The notes: generated from the sequence alone by a model not told the origin. A DNA stretch of 64,000 bases from Lepiota brunneoincarnata (GCA_023014365.1 JAEBUN010000003.1:1426001-1490000); one strand, 5' to 3'; shown: positions 1 through 12,661, counted from the first letter of the stretch. Numbers and translations are program-made.

Positions 1-926
<926 letters not shown>

Positions 927-1178
927 AATGGCCCGCTGCACTGCCTGGTGTTATTATCAGTCTTCTTTCATTGGATTGTTTATTTCCGGTTATATTTATA
1001 GGGCGTATACATCCAATTCTAATGTATTTGTAACCACTGAATTAAACTGCAACAGAGATATTCCTCGGTTCCGGCTCCTAATGCCGTGTGGCGTGGTTGC
1101 AAGGGGGGGAGGAAGGTTGTTCCCCGCAAGAGTTTCATGTATCAGAGGGTGGCACGAGACAAGCTACGTAGATGATAC

Positions 1179-1957
1179 TCAATGCGGGCTAAGTGTGGGC
1201 GAGGAACCGAGACCAGTTATCCTGCGAGTAGGGATTGCTTTTCCTAAAATAGGTGGATATGACGACAAAAGACTGGGAATAAGCACGGTACACACCCAAT
1301 TTCTTCATTTCATCATAGCCCCTGACCCGGACTTTGTCGTATGCGGGGTTGACAGAAGTTCCTTCCTCGATGGCAACGAAGCCGATACGCCGCTGGCGTA
1401 GGAATTCCTCACTGAGCTCCCAGGGTGCTTCCGTTATGACTTGGTCGACCCAGCGACAGTGCCTGACCAACTCGTATCTCTCCACCTCGGGTCCTGTGGG
1501 TTCGTAGCCGTGTTCCCGACATGCTTGGTCGGAGAACACCCCGACGATCAGAACTACCCTTGGAAACGACAGTTTCGCCTGTCGCAATCGGAGAACCTGT
1601 CTAATGGAACGCAGGTCCGGCTCAGTACAACGGGTTCCAACAGTCTGGTGCACGATTTGCCACTCACCCAACGTTGAGTGGGTCGAACGGGCCGTCGACG
1701 TACACTCGGACGACATTGTTGTCATAGTCCGCGAAACCGGAACAGCGCCCCCCAGCCACCTTGCGAACGTACTCTTGTATGTCTGTCGCAGTCCATTGTG
1801 TGGATTCAAATTGTTCACTGGCAGCGTGACATGGCTGTGGCTCTGAAACTGTCAGGTTTAGTGCCTGTAGGTTGGTAACACTGGAGTCCAATGCCTGGTC
1901 GCCAGGGTTTGAGATAACATCATAGTCATCGTCGCTCAAGGTGTTGGCTGGGTCCAT
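1179..1957 (-). CDS. choline-phosphate cytidylyltransferase-like protein, shortened and with altered active site
   Basis: The model is 1957-1668, 1600-1296 and 1243-1179 (introns of 67 and 52 nt, phases consistent), 219 residues. The start at 1957 (MDPANTLSDDDYDVIS) sits before a short acidic N-terminus. The nucleotidyltransferase fold is clear: VRVYVDGPFDPLN, LRQAKLSFP, VLIVGVFSD, ERYELVRHCRWVD, APWELSEEFL and KVRVRGYDEMKKLGKAIPTRR. Relatives transfer CMP from CTP to phosphocholine in the CDP-choline route to phosphatidylcholine. Two things are odd. The family HxGH motif reads N-V-G-Q across the first splice junction. The reading ends soon after the RTEGIS-like motif, so the membrane-binding C-terminal helix is missing; a +1-frame continuation down to about 1142 shows a weak match (IEYHLRSLSRATL). 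It could be a non-catalytic paralogue or a decaying copy. Confidence 0.7.
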
Positions 1958-2359
1958 CAGGATTTTCGGGTGTGAAAAAAAAAAGAAACACGGTTTACTT
2001 GAGGTCAGGGAAGCCGTATGGTCCCAACAGCATCGAAACTCTTCCACGGGGGCAAACCAAATTTGGAGATAGGGAGGCTTGGTATATTATATACATGCTC
2101 CTTGCAATGCTTTCTGTCGGTAACCCCATAGAAATCCTATTCCCACTCCATTAAAGAATTGTGACATTCGACGCACGAGAGAAAGGCCCCTTCAGGCACG
2201 ACCAGGGTCCAACGACTTACCCAAGCGGGTCTGTGGCTTCGACTATTAGTATGTTGGAGTCCTTCAAACACTCCCGCCAATTCGACGCTCCTGACTCTCT
2301 CCGTATTCTTTCACCTCACTCGCCATCCCTCACTTCGGTTCCACTTGGCTGGTTCGCCG
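1958..2359. promoter_or_regulatory. divergent intergenic region between the cytidylyltransferase-like and DUF6533 genes
   Basis: About 400 bp separate the two start codons, which point away from each other. A TATA-like stretch (TATATTATATAC) lies near 2081-2092. There is no convincing coding frame, so I read it as a shared 5' regulatory region. Confidence 0.4.
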
Positions 2360-4080
2360 ATGAATATTTTGATTCTGTTAGGAATCTCGGCCGCCGAACG
2401 CGTCCAAATGTGAGTAGCTCATGTTGTGATCCTATGATTTTTTCTAACTCGTCAACCCGTAGTGCTAGATATGTAGCAATTGGTGAGCTGCTTCCTGGCT
2501 GTTTTTCCATGATGTATCCGTCTCTAACATGCTACGCTAGCCGCCTGTGAGTTTGCCCACTTCTTGGACACGCGTCAATCGGGATGTAGGTCCTTATTTC
2601 ATAGATACTCTATTTTTGTGGGACTCGTTACTTTTGTAAGTCATAGCATGGCGCTTGGGCGCGATACCATATATTGATGTATAAACCCACCTGGGCTGTG
2701 GCAGGCTCGAAGATGAAAGACGACTGGTGCGTCCTGGGAAGCGCGCCTGGCGCTCATGACAATCTAAAGGAGCCTATGTAGGTCCATCGCTCAGTATGGT
2801 CCTTTCCTAAACTCGCCTACCTAATGTGCCGATACTACCCTATGATGATATGGCCGCTCTACATCTGGGGATGGGTTTTGGATCATGAGAAGGGTGTCTG
2901 TACGAAGGTCATCAAGAGCTTGTATATCCTTATCATCCCTTTGGTATGCCAAAGCAAAGTTTTATATCTCCAAATGACCAACTGACGATTGTTTTCATGT
3001 AGCAATTCTTCCCTCAAGGTTGGCCCTTGTCTTCGTTCTTTCTCTTACATTCCGAACCTGATTCAACGCTCTAGCCGTTCTGGTTCTAAGGGCGTGGGCA
3101 TTTACAAAACGAAACGGTTACGTCCTCATCATACTCTTGGTCACTCTTAGCTGTTTTATCGTCATGCAGCTTTGGGCCTACACCACGGAGCTTTCGCTGA
3201 GTACTGAGCTTTATGGTTGGTTAGGCAAGGCCGGGTGTGTCCGGTCGCACGTCAATGACGGAGGTGTGGCGTCGGTACGAATGGGAGTGCGTCTTCATTT
3301 TTTGTGACTTGCGGTATTGCCCAGACTTATGGTTCCGCCTCCTCTGTAGTGGTTAATGGTATGTTTTGAGTAAATGATCTGCTATGGGCCTTAATTCCTG
3401 CCTCTCAGTTTGCCTCCGTTGTGGTGGATGGGTCTGCTACCTTGGTGGTCGCGGTTGTGCGTTGATATCGACTCGCAGCGATTTGTATCTGACTGATTTG
3501 TCTGTCCTTAGCAATACTACAGTTCCACTGGAACGCAAAGCCAGTTGGGACGATTGTTCATGCGCCAAGGTTTGTTGCTCTTCCGATCATTCCGGTGGAA
3601 ACGTTTTTTCATGTTACCTTGACAGGATTTTTCTTTTTCGGAGTCATGATTGTATTGAATATAATAACTGGTGCACTTTGGCTGCAGTGAGTAGGATGTC
3701 AGTCTTTCTAAAGATCGTGGTTCTGGCTGAATTTGTGAAGTCCAAATCGGTTGATTGATGCCACTGCGAGTGCATGGTTTATCCTGACACTGATATTACC
3801 AAACATGCTGGTAGGTTGGGAATTAATATATTAGTACCTGTGCCGCGTTGCCTAACCCCGTTCTCGACAATCAACGCCTAGGCATGTCGCCTGTGAGTGC
3901 GAATGTCTTGGGTTCCCTCACTTGCTTATGCTAATTTTCCATGGTCTCAGTATTCTACAACTACGGGAAACAGTATGCCCCACAGAAACCCAGGTTAAAG
4001 AGCAGATATCTGACTTGGTTCGTAATGGTGTGGGGGATCTCCCTCATGGAGGTCACAGCTTCAGCCTACACGTTTGCTAA
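2360..4080 (+). CDS. DUF6533-family multi-pass membrane protein, 15 exons
   Basis: A phase-consistent model is 2360-2409, 2463-2482, 2541-2546, 2605-2635, 2705-2726, 2782-2943, 3003-3018, 3075-3250, 3325-3345, 3409-3453, 3512-3569, 3626-3686, 3741-3810, 3882-3892 and 3951-4080, giving 292 residues. It starts MNILILLGISAAERVQIARY and continues AYTLFLWDSLLLLEDERRLV, then KLAYLMCRYYPMM, which is the N-terminal signature of DUF6533 proteins (a helix, a D-E-x-R/V segment, then L-x-R-Y). Further helices are YVLIILLVTLSCFIVMQLWA, GFFFFGVMIVLNIITGALWL and SAWFILTLILPNMLACRLIL, followed by LQLRE and a short hydrophilic tail. The family is abundant in mushrooms and its function is unknown. Exon choice between 3250 and 3512 is the least certain part. 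The 6-nt and 11-nt exons are unusual but both restore the family motif. Confidence 0.72.
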
Positions 4081-4259
4081 CACACTTTTTTTGTTACCTT
4101 TGATGCCGCGTTTTATTGCTGTCTCCACAAGTTGTGATATAGTATTTATTGATAGATGGACGCAGGACTTGTAAAATAACACCCAGTGGCGGCATCATTG
4201 TACTATATAATGAATAAGTTTATGACAAGTATGGCTACAATCGCAGAGATGAAGTGCAG

Positions 4260-5409
4260 CTAGGTGTAAAGGCAAGAAACGAGTCTAAAATAGCGGTGGT
4301 GATGTGCCGGTCTGCCGGAACTGGGCTGCTTTGTCTTTCCTGCGAGAGGACATAAGAAGTACCTGTGCACTCCTACAATATCCAACAAAGCCTGAGGTGG
4401 TCTGGTGCGTTGAGACGTGTACTGGGCGTGCTTTCTGTACAAACTCTTTCCTCTGAAGACGTGGCAGCCGTCGTCGACTTCCCGTGGTGCTTCAGCGGTC
4501 AGGGGTTCGTCGAAGAGATCCAAGGACAGTGGACGTGGTGGAATCGGAGGGGGGTTGTTGCCCCGTTCTACCAGCAGTTCGTCTGTCTGTGGGTGTGACT
4601 TTGAGGGTTCTATGGTTTGTTCAAGCATTTCTGTGGTGACGGGAACGGCTTCGGTGCATGTATCGAGCAGAATGAGGATGAAATCTTTGTGGTTGGTTCC
4701 CATCCGAGATTAAGTGAATACTGGACATCCGTATTCACCCCCTATTTTCTGTGTGTCGGGGTGCAGTGCATGAAGGCTTTGTTGGTCTCTTTCGCTTCTA
4801 GCTGGGCTTCGTGCATGTGCCGAATCTGCACATTCGAAGGAAGGAGTGGGTTGAAAATCGGATTGCCTATTACGGAGGTACAGTAATCTGTTCACCGGAA
4901 CTTTGTGGTTGCAGGTTAAATTTTCTCTTTTTTTTTTGTGGCGCATCGTAATTGTTAGCAAGGTGGAATGGTTGGAGCGGCGTGCGTGGAAGCTCCCTCG
5001 AGTGATCTAATGGAATGAGTGCGTGGGGATTGATATTGAAGACGTGAGGCCGGCATGGTGGGCTTCCCCAGGAATCTACTGTACTTTTGACATGGATGTG
5101 TACCAAATCCGCATATGGGACCGATGGCGACTTCTACAGTATCATCAATGGTGCGAATAAATTTCCGAGGAGCGATGCTGAAGGGTGGTAATGAGTTGAA
5201 CGCAGATCCCTTCCGTGCTGCCCGGGTTGAGAATGGTGGTTGTTCTTTTTGGTGGTGCGGAGTGGGATGCGATGTTCGATGTTTAACACGGGGCTGGAAG
5301 CGCACCTGTGATGCAACTGTGGTCAAAAGAACACAAGTCAAGAGAGGCCAAGGAACCTACAGCTGTAGATCTAGGGAGAGTGTGAAATTACTCGTTGGTT
5401 TGGCGACAT
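4260..5409 (-). CDS. hypothetical protein, exon structure unresolved, possibly broken
   Basis: Several minus-strand stretches look coding but do not join cleanly. From an ATG at 5409 (MSPNQR then a GTAATT donor) the reading passes APRKFIRTIDDTVEVAIG near 5130-5190. It then needs a frame change to continue YADLVHIHVKSTVDSWG, PHVFNINPHALIPLDHSREL and NNYDAPQKKKRKF (4950-5110). A third segment reads NPIFNPLLPSNVQIRHMHEA and QLEAKETNKAFMH (about 4760-4860), and a last one is proline-rich (NNPPPIPPRPLSLDLFDEPL, 4500-4570). I do not recognise the family. One extra base near 5115 would explain the first frame change, so either an indel or a missed intron is possible. Confidence 0.4.
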
Positions 5410-5610
5410 GAGAGGATCAGAAAACCACAACCAAGGCATTGCATCATGCGGGACTAGAGGTAATAAATATGTTGGGTGGAACAGTGCAGTGGATTGGGGC
5501 GGGAAACGACTCGGAGATCGACATCGATAGAAGAACTGGTATGTACACAGGAAGCAGAGACTATGGCTGCCAATCACCCAGGGAACGAGCATATTCCAAT
5601 GTTTGTGATG

Positions 5611-6334
5611 CTATATCATCGGTACGTCCACCATTGAATCCAAATGCGTTCCCTCGGTCCCGCTGGCGGCGCAATCAACTGGGAGTTGGTGTTTTCCAGG
5701 TCGGGAGAGGACTGTAACCCCAGGCTGCTTGCTAGATATCCGGATATGTCTCAACTGTTTCACATATGCTAGCTCCTTCTGGTCCCATTGTCGGAAGAGC
5801 TGCACGTTCATGGGATGTGTCAGGTCAATGACCTCTAAAGGAAATCCATATCAGAGAAGAATGTACCTGACGATAATACAAGAAAAAAAAAACAATACCC
5901 AAACCCGTCTGATACTCTTGGGATTCTGTGAGTATGATATCCTCCAGTTTCGTTTCCTTTGCGCTCTTTGGCCTGCCCTTTCTTCTCGCAGCCCTTTCTT
6001 GCTCAAGTTCTTCGTCGTGCCTTGTCAGCCAGATGTCGCGAATCAGTGCATGGAGTTCATCCAGCGCGAGGATGCCCTCTTCTGGCATGGCATGGAAAAA
6101 GAAGCAGTAGACATCAACTTTTTAGATCTGGCGATCAATACGCATTGTTTTGGGGAGTCCATGTGTGTCGAAGCACTCACCCAGAGCATCATGCTTTTGG
6201 GCACGTCTCGTGCCTGTATCTACCAGCTTTCCCTTGCGCAGGGCCTGGCGGGCGAGCTGTTGTGCTTTCCGAGACGACGGGTGGAATACTTTTCCTTTCG
6301 GCGCTGCGGTTTTCTGGGATCTTGAGGGTGCCAT
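5611..6334 (-). CDS. TMA16: TMA16-like 60S ribosome-biogenesis factor
   Basis: The model is 6334-6181, 6117-5905 and 5834-5611 (introns of 63 and 70 nt), 196 residues. The basic N-terminus (KGKVFHPSSRKAQQLARQAL) matches the KxxHPxSRKAxQ start of the family. The middle holds ELHALIRDIWLTRHDEELEQ and the C-terminal part LTHPMNVQLFRQWDQKELAY and VKQLRHIRIS, which match the conserved F-R-x-W-D segment of yeast and human TMA16. Known TMA16 proteins bind pre-60S particles during nuclear maturation. Length and order of motifs agree with the family. The last 40 residues are not conserved and look disordered. The gene is divergent from MZT1 with only 66 bp between start codons. Confidence 0.8.
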
Positions 6335-6400
6335 GACGGGGAAGTGATTAAAAGAGCCGTGGGAATGATTTGCAGCGGTTAGTCTCTCTCTGCTACGCCC
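6335..6400. promoter_or_regulatory. 66-bp head-to-head promoter of TMA16 and MZT1
   Basis: Only 66 bp lie between the two ATGs. There is no clear TATA box. Both genes must share this space, or place promoter elements inside each other's 5' region. Confidence 0.5.
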
Positions 6401-6729
6401 ATGTCCACACAGGAAGCGGATCGTATCACATCAGCCCAACAAACCCTTGATAGTGCGTCCGACATACCCTTTATTTCATCCTGCACAACCCACCCATCCT
6501 GTACCAGTCCTTTACGACATCTCCCAGCTCCTGAATACACAGCTCGACAAGGAAACTCTGGCAACGTGCGTGGGCATGATTGAGAGCGGTGTGAACCCTG
6601 AGGCACTCGCAGTCTGTCCATTGCCCAGTGAAGTGGACAACACATATAGCTGATGCGTCCTGTCAGGCGGTCATTCTTGAACTGCGCCGTGAAAACGCAG
6701 CGTTGAACAAACAGAGCAGGGCCCGTTAA
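6401..6729 (+). CDS. MZT1: mitotic-spindle organizing protein 1 (MOZART1), gamma-tubulin complex subunit
   Basis: Three exons, 6401-6452, 6508-6611 and 6667-6729, with two 55-nt introns give 72 residues, the normal size of this tiny family. The sequence runs [16 protein letters not shown], then [40 protein letters not shown] and RRENAALNK. The SxxLNTGLDxETL and CEQGxNPEALA motifs of MOZART1 are both present. In other fungi and animals the protein binds the N-terminus of GCP subunits and helps to recruit and activate the gamma-tubulin complex at spindle pole bodies. Both flanking introns carry GT-AG ends and keep phase. Without splicing the gene is easy to miss, because no single frame is open for long. 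Confidence 0.92.
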
Positions 6730-7116
6730 TCGTATCCATGGCCCCAGGTCCATACGTCTCCCACGGTCTCCCAGCGAGACGTTGTACTACACATTGCATC
6801 AGTGGCGATGAGTGCATTCAGTGGATGTATGTATGTAATAGTATCTACATAGTATGCATACCAAAGAATAAGAACAAGGGCGTCCATTAATTTGGGCGGC
6901 TGAAGCCTGATGTTACTGGGCAGCGGAGTTATTCCAAATTTACATACCACCCTTTCTCTCCACCACCACGTCCTCCCCACCTCGACGCCAGCAACGGCCA
7001 TCCGGGCCCACCACCAGCCTCCTTTCCCACTTACTTCTCATCCCCGGCTCTACTAATACCCGCCCGATCCTGTTCCTCCTTTGTCCTCCACCATCAACAG
7101 GCCCGGGCAACGTCTC

Positions 7117-10102
7117 ATGGCTGCACGCACTCTTCAGCCCTCAGAGTACGAAATACAACGTGAGGTAGAGGCTCTGCGCGACATCAGACGACGCTCCATC
7201 ACCCCTGGTGCCCTCACTATCGATCCAGACCTCCCTAATCAGTCTCCCACAACCTCACCGACAGCCAGAGCATGGCCTGTAGGATCCACAGGTTTAACCT
7301 ACAAATCTGACGGCGAGTCATCGACCAGCTCATACGAGAGGGGCTCTTCGGATCGCAATAGCCACGGAAGTGTTGGCGCTGATGCCACGGGCTCAGATGC
7401 AGCGTCGACGGGGGAAACCGATGATCCCTTCCATTTGTTCTGGGTACCTGCGAGTGTTCATCCAGAGATCGCACCCGCAGAGTTTCGTGCATTTCTCAAG
7501 GAGCATGCCAGGACAGTCCCGCCGGATGGAGCCGACCTCGGAAGGTCGCTCTCCTCATCTTCTACCTCAAGTCTGGGTCGCAAGCGCTCCATGCTCAGAA
7601 GACAATATCAACCCCGAGAGAATGATGGAGTGGAGGAGGAGGAGGAAAACGTGGTCCCTCTTAGACGCAACCGCAGTTATCTCTATGCAAATCCGATTCC
7701 CCAACTGACATTCAACGACCTGCAACGGCTCGAGCAACTCGCAGAGGAGGCCTCCGAAAGTGATGACTCCTCAAAGCTTAGAACGCTCCTCAGGAGAAGC
7801 CTTAGTCTCAACCTCTCGCCGACAGGTTCGTCCTATCTGATATGCAATGAGTGTAAAATCTCATTAATTGAGCTCTCCTCCAGCCATCGATAGGATGGAC
7901 AATGTGCCGGATATGGTGGACGAAGCTGACGCGCCTATTATTGTTCCCCCCCCTGGACAGATTCTCCGTCGTGCCGCGCGCACCAAGATCAGAAAACCTG
8001 GGCTTCCGGGTGATGGGAATGGTCATCGGTTTGGTAGCACCCGTAGAGCGGCTAGGTCAGCAACTCTACCACCAACAACGGATCAACGCAACTCGAGTGA
8101 CTTCTCCTCGAGTGATCATGGCGACTCTCCTGGCGAGGTCGATGGGTTGACTCAGCAGCGGCGTCAGACGTTTTCAGACGATAGTTTTATTAGCTATCGA
8201 CCTGATTCATTCAGCGAGGAGGCGCTTATCTTCGATGCTTATGCAAGGGATGAAGAGGAGGACCATCCCTCGAATCAACCTGTTGTGATAACCTCACCAT
8301 CACCTCCGCCCGTTGATACCAGTGCTGAACCACTGACACTCGAAGCACCACAACTGCCTTTACCTGAAATCCAACCAGCACTTCTTGATGCTCTTGGCCC
8401 TATCCTTCATCAACCTCAGCCACAGCGACTTCTATCACCCGAAACTCCCAATGAATACCAACGCCCACCGCCCTCTAGAACGCCTTCACCTTCAGCAGAC
8501 GCACCTTCCCTAGCTACCACACCCGATATCATTGCAGATATACCCTACGCTCCTCCAGCTCCGCATCAACAACAAATCAGTCAATCACCAATACAACAGC
8601 AGCAACCTCCTCCCCACTCTTATCACCCTGCCCAGACATATCAGCTTCAGCAACCCATTTCCCAACAACCACCACCTCGAAAAGAAAAGGACAAGAAAGG
8701 ACTTTTTGGTAAGTGGGGTGGCGATAGGTCGAGCAAAAGAGCCAGCAAGGACAAAGACAAGGACAAAGAGAGCAGGGAGCGTCCGGAGAAGGAGAAGGAG
8801 AAGGAGAAGGAGAAGGAAACAGGCTTTTTTGGTTCCCTGTTCGGGGGTTCGAAAAAGAAGCAGGAATCTGATTTCTCGCCCTCGATGGCTGGAGGGAGCA
8901 CTGGCCGTGAGGCTGCTCAGGCGCTTCTCGGAGCATCCAAATCTTCCAAGAATTACGTTCCCCCCTCTTCCCCTGGCCTAGCACCCGGGGCGAACCCCTA
9001 TGCTCGTTACCCCATACATGTGGAGCGCGCCATTTATCGGTTGAGCCATATCAAACTCGCAAACCCCCGTCGACCCCTATATGAACAAGTCCTGATCAGT
9101 AATCTCATGTTTTGGTACTTGGGGGTTATTAATAAGGCTCAAAATTCGACACCGGCGACGCAAGCACAACCCAATAACGCAGTGACAGGTCCAGATGGCG
9201 TGGGGGTGGTTCAGAGCACGGATGGGGCGGAGGCGGAGCAGCGGGAGAGGGAGCAGCAGGAACAAGAACAGATAGAGGCTATGGAAAAAGAGAGGGCAGA
9301 AAGGGAACGGCTGGAGAGAGAGAGAGAACTCGAAATGAAGAGGAAGGAATCAGGTAAACGGGGTTCGCTAACAAAAACACCTGCTGGTGGTGTGCCCTCT
9401 AGTGGACGACGCGCAGAGATGCCGATCAAGGGGCCACAGTACGAAATGCAACACCGTGTGATGGAACAAGAGTACGGCAACTACACTATGCAATCTAACC
9501 AGCAAATGGGACGAATACCCAGTCCACCTAATGGGGTTCCTGGTCAGCATTACCCGCGACAACAGTCTCCCAGCCCTCAACAATACTTGAACTCACCACC
9601 CAAGCTGGTTGCACCACAGCCCACTCAGATGGTCGAGCAGCAGTTCTACGCCCAGGATGGTCAGCAGCAACGGCTGCCCCCAGGAGCCATGCCGCCGATT
9701 GACCAGACCCCCACTTGGATGTCACAAACCAGTATTCAACAACGGAATCCTCCGCCACAAAGATCACGAACCCCTCCATCACAAAGCCACACTTCGCCGG
9801 GTCCGCCACCCATGCAGCGCCAGGGTCCTTCTTTATCGCAAGATGGATTCATGGGAGGAGTTGGAGGAGGAAGGATTCCTGGGCGCTCCTTGTCAGCCAA
9901 TGCTGTTCCTGTTCCACAAGCGAATGGCGCCAAGGTAAGAAAAGGCGCCAGCGTTCACGCAGTCTCTCCAATTCCGCAACCGCAAACGAGGCGACCGAGG
10001 ACAAGTGAGGGGCGGCCCGAGGTCGGCTTTGATGGTGTAGGTGGGGAGGAGGAGGATATGCCGCTGGCGACTCTACGGCAGCAGCAGAGAAGGGTTGTAT
10101 AG
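7117..10102 (+). CDS. ZDS1/ZDS2-family protein with Zds C-terminal domain
   Basis: Two exons (7117-7825 and 7884-10102) separated by a 58-nt intron code for 975 residues. The ATG at 7117 (MAARTLQPSEYEIQREVEAL) is the first in frame before a conserved-looking start. A segment near residues 105-140 (DPFHLFWVPASVHPEIAPAE) resembles the short N-terminal motif of filamentous-fungal ZDS proteins. The family domain lies at about residues 610-665: YPIHVERAIYRLSHIKLANP, RRPLYEQVLISNLMFWYLGV. Around it are long disordered stretches rich in P, Q and S and a KE repeat encoded by a GAGAAG tandem run (about 8787-8817). Yeast Zds1/Zds2 bind the PP2A subunit Cdc55 and act in mitotic entry and polarity; the same role here is inference. 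Confidence 0.85.
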
Positions 10103-11746
10103 GTGGACTATGGCTGGACTCTTTGTGTTCTTGCTTTTTGCACTCTTATTTTTTTTCATCCTATATAGACATTGTGCTTCAATCGGAACCGAACTCCTAT
10201 CGTCCCTTTTCCATTTGACGACTTTCTTTTCCTGTTTGCTCTCGTTTACACCTACATCCCTTACTGCTGCTATTGACTCGTTGGCAGCCGCCTCATCATA
10301 TTCTTGCCTCCACGTATCGTACCATGGTTATGACAATTTCTCCCACCCCTCTCGCATCCCGCGTCTCGTTTTTTGCATCATCGTTATCGAATTTTGAATA
10401 CCCTATAATCATTGATCGCTGTCCAATATTACCTTGCTTGCAAGGTCCCCAGGAATGTCATAATTCAGGGTCCTTGGATGTGGTAAAGTTATAATTTGTA
10501 CAGTTGTGGACAACGAAACACGACAAAAACAAATATTGTTGTTATCACTCTCTCACTCTCTCTTATAATATACCACTTGTGCTCATTGACTTGTTGGATT
10601 TAAGGAAATCAGCGAGAAAAGCAGGGACCCGTTGCAAACGCGCGGGGGTTCGTCTCTGTTTGTATCTATTATATACACCTGGTAATAATAAGACTCTAAA
10701 AATGAAATAAAACAATAAAAGCAATCGGAAACAGGAATGAAAATGGAATAATAACTGAGAATCCGAGCCAGCGGAGTGCTCAATATTCCAACATGACTTC
10801 CCTGTTCGAGACACACCACCCATGAGGGTCCCCCATACAAAGATCCTTTCTTTTTTCAACAAGATGTTTTCGTGCTTCGGAGATAAGGTAGGTCTCACCC
10901 AGAACCGGCTCGATCACATGATCAGAGCGTGACGGCAAGTGACTCTTTGGCAGGAGGTTGACACGAAATCTCTTATGCAGTCTGCAAACACTTGTTTTAG
11001 GAAGATTCAAAACCACAGATTTGTGGGAAATTGCTATATCTACTATTCTGTGGTTTTGAATATTTATGCCCTCTATCTAGAGTTATTAGACAAATATCAC
11101 CAGTTGTCCCAATTGGGCAGACACTTATAATTAACACATCACTGCATTGCACTGAGGATTTACAGATCAAATCCTGCAAAGACAAACATAGTAATATGTC
11201 AAGGTGAAAGAAATACGATGTTATGAACCTCAGGTACTGGGCTGTTTAAAAAAAACTCATGGAAAAGTGGATAGCTCCCTTAGGGAAAACATTCTTGAAA
11301 AAAATGTCATAGAAGCCCTCAACCAAGTATCTATTTTAACTATGCATAGGTAAGTGTAAGGGGACAGCTGGGTAGACAGATCCCAATCCTAGTGAGCTTA
11401 GCATACCAATCACCTGGTATATCTAACCAGTGTAATGGGTTGCTGCTCATCTATTCTTACTCCTCTTCTGATGTATGTAGGTTGCCTAATGGGTATTCTT
11501 AGATAGAACTTGATCTTGTGCTGTAAATAGTTGTTCTCTGATGTTCCAGGACATTCTGTAGTATTTATAGCACTGTCTGTAGTATATAGGCACAGGTTGG
11601 GGGGTGAAGCCCCTCACTTGATTATCAGCTTGGTTTCAGGCCCCTTATTCCCCTAACAGTAAGTATGTCTACATCTTCTTGAGATTGCTCTTCACATAAT
11701 TGTAGATTCTCAATATGAGCATCTTGCTTTATAAATGCCTACCAGC
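10103..11746. other. 3' flank of the ZDS gene and unassigned AT-rich DNA
   Basis: No coding frame with family resemblance is visible on either strand. AATAAA-like stretches near 10700-10720 could serve as a polyadenylation region for one of the neighbours. The stretch marks the change from the gene island to the transposon nest. Confidence 0.5.
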
Positions 11747-12322
11747 TTTTTTTATTTTTTATTTTATTTTTTTAAATTCTGTATTTAATGTGGTGCCTGG
11801 TAGCAGTCCTACACTAGTCTACCTTAGTACAGAAAGACTAGATTACAAGTTCAAAAGGGATGGGGCTGGAGGCCCCATTTAAACTATGACTACCAGTAGC
11901 TACTAAAGGTAGACAAGTGTTTGCAATAGAAGTTGGTTCTACACTCCTGGCTGGGGGAGTTGGAGTATCCCTAGGCTGTGGTGTGAATGTAAAGGCTAAT
12001 GGGTTGTCCCAAAGAAATCCCACTAAGTTTTCCAAGGTGAGTGGCACTGCAGGGGAAAATAGAGCTGGTATCCCAAGTGAATTGGGGGCAGTGGAATAAA
12101 ATGTGCTCTCTGGTCTCTAAAAGCTCACCACAGGCACAGGATAGATCTTCATTGGGGAAGAACCAGAGGCAATATTCACCAAATGCCTACCAGCTTGGAC
12201 TTGATAGTAGACAGGTCACAGGTAGCATGAGTGGCAGAGAAATCCCATGGCCACTGTATGTACTACCCCAAAAGAGACCTTGCTTGAACTTAATACAGAC
12301 CTCCACACATTACATAAGTTAA
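11747..12322 (-). mobile_element. LINE 3' fragment (non-LTR retrotransposon tail)
   Basis: Read on the minus strand it ends in a poly(A)-like run (T-rich on the plus strand, 11747-11774). Just before this are the phrases FGEYCLWFFPNEDL, CACGELLETREHILFHC and GASSPIPF. These match the end of the plus-strand LINE at 33386-34891 (CLCGELLETQDHIPYDC, GASSPI). The C-x-C-G-x7-H-x4-C pattern is the small zinc motif after the RNase H region of fungal Tad-like LINEs. Only the last few hundred bases remain. Confidence 0.65.
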
Positions 12323-12661
12323 CTATCTCTATTTCACTAGTTTTTCTGTTTTTGTATCCTCTATCTGAGTCCATTAATCATCTGGATATGCTAATCACCT
12401 GACTGTGTCACAGTGTGACTTCAGTCATGTGAGTGAGCTGGTTCTGGACCTTATATTGGGATGATTCTGAACCAGGAGAAGAGATGGTGAGGGAGGAGAG
12501 AAAGCTTGTGCAGATGGAGTGAATACAGAGGTTCTGGGTCAGGCATAGAGACCACTATAAGGTACAAACATTGTAGGTGCCAACTTTTGGTTATGCAAGA
12601 TGACCCACAAAATCTGAAACCTGCTCTTGGCTCCAAATGACCATGATGGACATAGAGATGG
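12323..12661. other. unassigned DNA between the LINE tail and a solo LTR
   Basis: AT-rich with no supported gene. I see no repeat that occurs elsewhere in the window. Confidence 0.4.

Noticed and set aside
4260..5409. A named family for the hypothetical gene
   Set aside because: Several segments look conserved, but none matches a family I can name with confidence, and the frames do not join.
8787..8817. GAGAAG microsatellite as a separate repeat feature
   Set aside because: It is in frame and encodes part of the KE-rich region of the ZDS protein.
8532..8984. Overlapping ORFs on both strands inside the ZDS gene
   Set aside because: They are shadows of low-complexity Q/P and KE-rich coding sequence.
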